Shown in pieces: positions 57,845-59,801 of a stretch of 59,801 nucleotides of DNA. The first letter of the stretch is position 1. Every line of letters begins with the position of its first letter. A program made the position numbers and the translations under genes. A model generated the notes under the pieces. That model was not told where the DNA came from and ran no database searches. It saw only the letters and a list, made by a program, of their open reading frames with translations. The DNA comes from a virus: IMG/VR virus record IMGVR_UViG_3300046654_000013, positions 1-59,801 of that record; one strand, 5' to 3'.

Positions 57845-58632
57845 TGGCTGGTTCTAGTAATTTTTTAGAATTTGACACAAATCAAACAAATATAATGACA
57901 GATGCAAATTATAATAATAGTTCTGTTCGATCTGGCGGTGTAGTTGAAGGAATAGCAGATCCGCTGTTACACAATAAATTATTTCGTCAATCATCTGTAA
58001 TGACTGCAAGTATCGGTCAATGGCTTGCTTCGCTAGGGTATACCGTAAATGATACAAACGTAAATAATTTAGCGCTAGTTTTAGCTAATATTATTACTTC
58101 TGCAGGTGGCACCATTGGCGGTAATTTAACTGTTGCTGGAACAACAACATTAAATGGCGCGGTAAATTTTGGCAGTACCGCAACGTTAAGCGCAGACCCT
58201 ACAGTAGACTTGCAAGCAGCGACAAAACACTATGTAGATAATCATATATACACATTACCGGAAGCAACAACTAGCGTTTTAGGTGGAGTAAAAGTTGGAA
58301 CAGGATTAAATGTTTCTAGTGGCGTTTTATCTTCACTTGCACCATATATTGTATCGCAATCATTAACCACAAATGGATATCGTAAATGGTCAGATGGGTT
58401 AATTGAACAGTGGGGATATCAAGCATCAACCAACAGTATTTTTTCTTTTCCTATCCCATTTACTTCAGGCTGTTTAAACTTTATGGCATCAAATGCTAAT
58501 CAACAAGGAGCAAATGTTGACAATGCTTTTGGATATCCTATATCAGCTAGCGCTTTTTATTTAGCTACTAAAAGATCAGACGATAATACTGTTTCTGTAT
58601 TTCCTTGCTATTGGACGGCGAAAGGAGTGTAA
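57844..58632 (+). CDS. Tail fibre protein with Gp53-like C-terminal domain
   Basis: Protein of 262 residues. GVVEGIADPLLHNKLFRQSS and LQAATKHYVDNHIYTLPEATTSVLGGVKVGTGL are common fibre-shaft segments. The C-terminus (NGYRKWSDGLIEQWGYQ) fits the Gp53-like receptor-facing domain. Overlaps the DUF2612 stop by one base. Confidence 0.82.
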   Translation: MAGSSNFLEFDTNQTNIMTDANYNNSSVRSGGVVEGIADPLLHNKLFRQSSVMTASIGQWLASLGYTVNDTNVNNLALVLANIITSAGGTIGGNLTVAGTTTLNGAVNFGSTATLSADPTVDLQAATKHYVDNHIYTLPEATTSVLGGVKVGTGLNVSSGVLSSLAPYIVSQSLTTNGYRKWSDGLIEQWGYQASTNSIFSFPIPFTSGCLNFMASNANQQGANVDNAFGYPISASAFYLATKRSDDNTVSVFPCYWTAKGV

Positions 58633-58634
58633 AA

Positions 58635-59801
58635 ATGTCACAAGCAATACAAGAGATACCTAATTCAAGCGGACACGCTTTTAGACAAGCCGTGATTGCT
58701 GTTACAAAAGCATTGGCAAGCATGTACAGCGGTACCGTAGACCCTGCGACACTAACAGGGTTCACATCCGCTAGTCAATTATGGCTTGACACGGCAAATA
58801 ATTTAACAAAGCAATTAAATTCTACAGGAACAACATGGATACCAAAGGGTACTATAGATTCAAATGGTACTATTGTTTGGTACCCAACATTTTTAAACAA
58901 TTCTTTTAGCGGAGATTTTCATTCGCAAACTACACAAGGAACTTTTGTTACGTCCGCAATTGCACAAACAAATGCACCAAACGCAACGGATTTATTTTGG
59001 TTATATGTTATTGTTGACGGAACAAATATATTGCATTTTGCTGTATCGATATCAAGTGGACAAATATACACCGAATATTATAATGGTACTACTTGGAGTT
59101 CAGCATGGAGCTCGCCACTCACGACAGCATCGCTACTTGCTACAAATATTACAAGCACGGCAGAAAATCTTGTAACTGCAACAAATGTTCAAAACGCAAT
59201 TTTACAGCTATCGCAAGCATCTTATATTGCTAGTACGGCTACAGGTAATGTAACTGCGACAAATGTGCAAAGTGCTATTGCGCAATTAGCGGTTATGCCA
59301 TTATGGCATCCTAGCACAGTAGTTGTCGTTGGACAGATCGCTTATTCGTCAAATCTTCCTTCGTGGGCACGCCTTGAATGCGTAACAGCAGGAGTTACAG
59401 CAGCAACGGAGCCAACGTGGGGAACAACGGCAGGAGTGCTCGTAACTGATGGAACGGCTACATGGATTATTGATGATATGAGAGATGGTTTATCAGTAGG
59501 TAGTCTTGATTATTCGCATATTTTAAAAACAGGCAGAATAAAAGCAAATGGGGCATTAATATCACGTGCTGCATATCCGCGCTTATATAAATTTGTAAAT
59601 GACAATGCGCTTGCTACTACGGAAGCATTATGGGCATCTAGTTATTCGGGACTTTTTAGTGTTGGTGATGGAAGCACAACATTTCGTGTGCCGGATCTAC
59701 GCGGAAAGTTTTTACAAGGTGCAGATACAGCGGGGGCGGCAATCGCTGCTGGACTGCCAAATATTACAGGAGATTTCCCTGTTTCTAATTCATCCGCTTC
59801 A
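58635..59801 (+). CDS. Tail-collar fibre protein, 5' part (continues at 1-299)
   Basis: Distal tail fibre protein that probably contacts the host surface. It starts at ATG 58635 behind AAAGGAG. The frame is open to the window end and continues without a break at position 135, ending in TAA at 297-299, for 443 residues in total. Repeated TATNVQ(S/N)AI segments lie in the middle. The C-terminal third has the phage tail-collar signature (ISRAAYPRLY, then DGSTTFRVPDLRGKFLQG). It follows the Gp53-like fibre gene and precedes a fibre-assembly gene, the usual order. Only the linear cut makes it look split. Confidence 0.9.
   Translation, partial: MSQAIQEIPNSSGHAFRQAVIAVTKALASMYSGTVDPATLTGFTSASQLWLDTANNLTKQLNSTGTTWIPKGTIDSNGTIVWYPTFLNNSFSGDFHSQTTQGTFVTSAIAQTNAPNATDLFWLYVIVDGTNILHFAVSISSGQIYTEYYNGTTWSSAWSSPLTTASLLATNITSTAENLVTATNVQNAILQLSQASYIASTATGNVTATNVQSAIAQLAVMPLWHPSTVVVVGQIAYSSNLPSWARLECVTAGVTAATEPTWGTTAGVLVTDGTATWIIDDMRDGLSVGSLDYSHILKTGRIKANGALISRAAYPRLYKFVNDNALATTEALWASSYSGLFSVGDGSTTFRVPDLRGKFLQGADTAGAAIAAGLPNITGDFPVSNSSAS
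59668..59801. repeat. Terminal overlap with 1-134
   Basis: Second copy of the overlap described at 1-134. Removing either copy leaves the fibre gene intact across the join. Confidence 0.9.

Noticed and set aside
1-59801. Global reassignment of TAG to glutamine, as in some gut phages
   Set aside because: At least ten sound genes end in TAG, often with the next RBS overlapping it (41212, 47827, 49967, 54972, 51081, 33177, 10066). Reading through at 41212 would overlap the next gene by dozens of codons. Local suppression or error fits better.

Overview
The window is a complete or nearly complete genome of a tailed phage with a contractile tail (myovirus type), drawn as a linear cut of a circular map. 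Positions 59668-59801 repeat 1-134 with one difference. Joining them lets the tail-collar fibre gene run through the junction as one intact 443-codon frame. The unique length is therefore about 59,667 bp. The DNA is AT-rich, ribosome binding sites are strong GGAGG-type, and many genes overlap as ATGA or TTGA. This suggests a low-GC Bacillota host; a Negativicutes host is my guess, not shown. I see no integrase and no clear lysogeny repressor, so a virulent life style is likely but not proven.

Layout. (1) 58635 across the junction to 5222, plus strand: tail-collar fibre, fibre-assembly protein, small membrane and zinc-ribbon proteins, a membrane/coiled-coil protein needing a -1 frameshift, an HNH protein, a VIT1-like membrane protein, a lysozyme-like endolysin, a papain-like peptidase and an Ig-like surface protein, closed by a strong terminator. 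(2) 5274-7856, minus strand: about ten small early genes ending with a ribbon-helix-helix regulator nearest the divergent promoter region. (3) 7857-8279: divergent control region with repeats. (4) 8280-13253, plus: about 21 mostly unknown small early genes. (5) 13256-22547: terminator and perfect promoter, then excisionase-like regulator, pentapeptide-repeat protein, SbcC-like ATPase, Tad2-like protein, RecT, an intruding HNH endonuclease, RecE-like exonuclease, SSB-like protein, radical SAM protein and a DEAD/DEAH helicase. (6) 22555-30753: second terminator plus perfect promoter, then about 30 small genes including XRE, YopX, MazG-like, VRR-NUC, DUF4406 and a broken DNA methylase. (7) 30717-33507: P4-type primase-helicase followed by a repeat-rich, origin-like region. 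(8) 33508-35183: ArpU-like late regulator, late promoter, tRNA-like gene and structured RNA. (9) 35184-58632: terminases, portal, MuF, capsid, connectors, sheath, two tube paralogues, frameshifted tail chaperone, tape measure, baseplate and fibres.

The most striking features are departures from normal decoding. An in-frame amber codon sits inside the P-loop of the terminase large subunit, and a second amber interrupts a small early gene. A canonical -1 slippery site joins two halves of a membrane/coiled-coil gene, and another makes the tail chaperone extension. A methylase is broken at a run of A. Two small genes have a well-placed ribosome binding site but GCG or GCT where the start codon should be. 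At least ten other genes use TAG as a real stop, so global TAG reassignment does not fit. Sequencing error or population variation must be excluded first.

The second notable feature is a pair of related repeat cassettes about 25 kb apart in opposite orientation. One is in the early divergent region and one directly follows the P4-type primase-helicase gene. This resembles the ori/crr two-site arrangement of P4-type replication.
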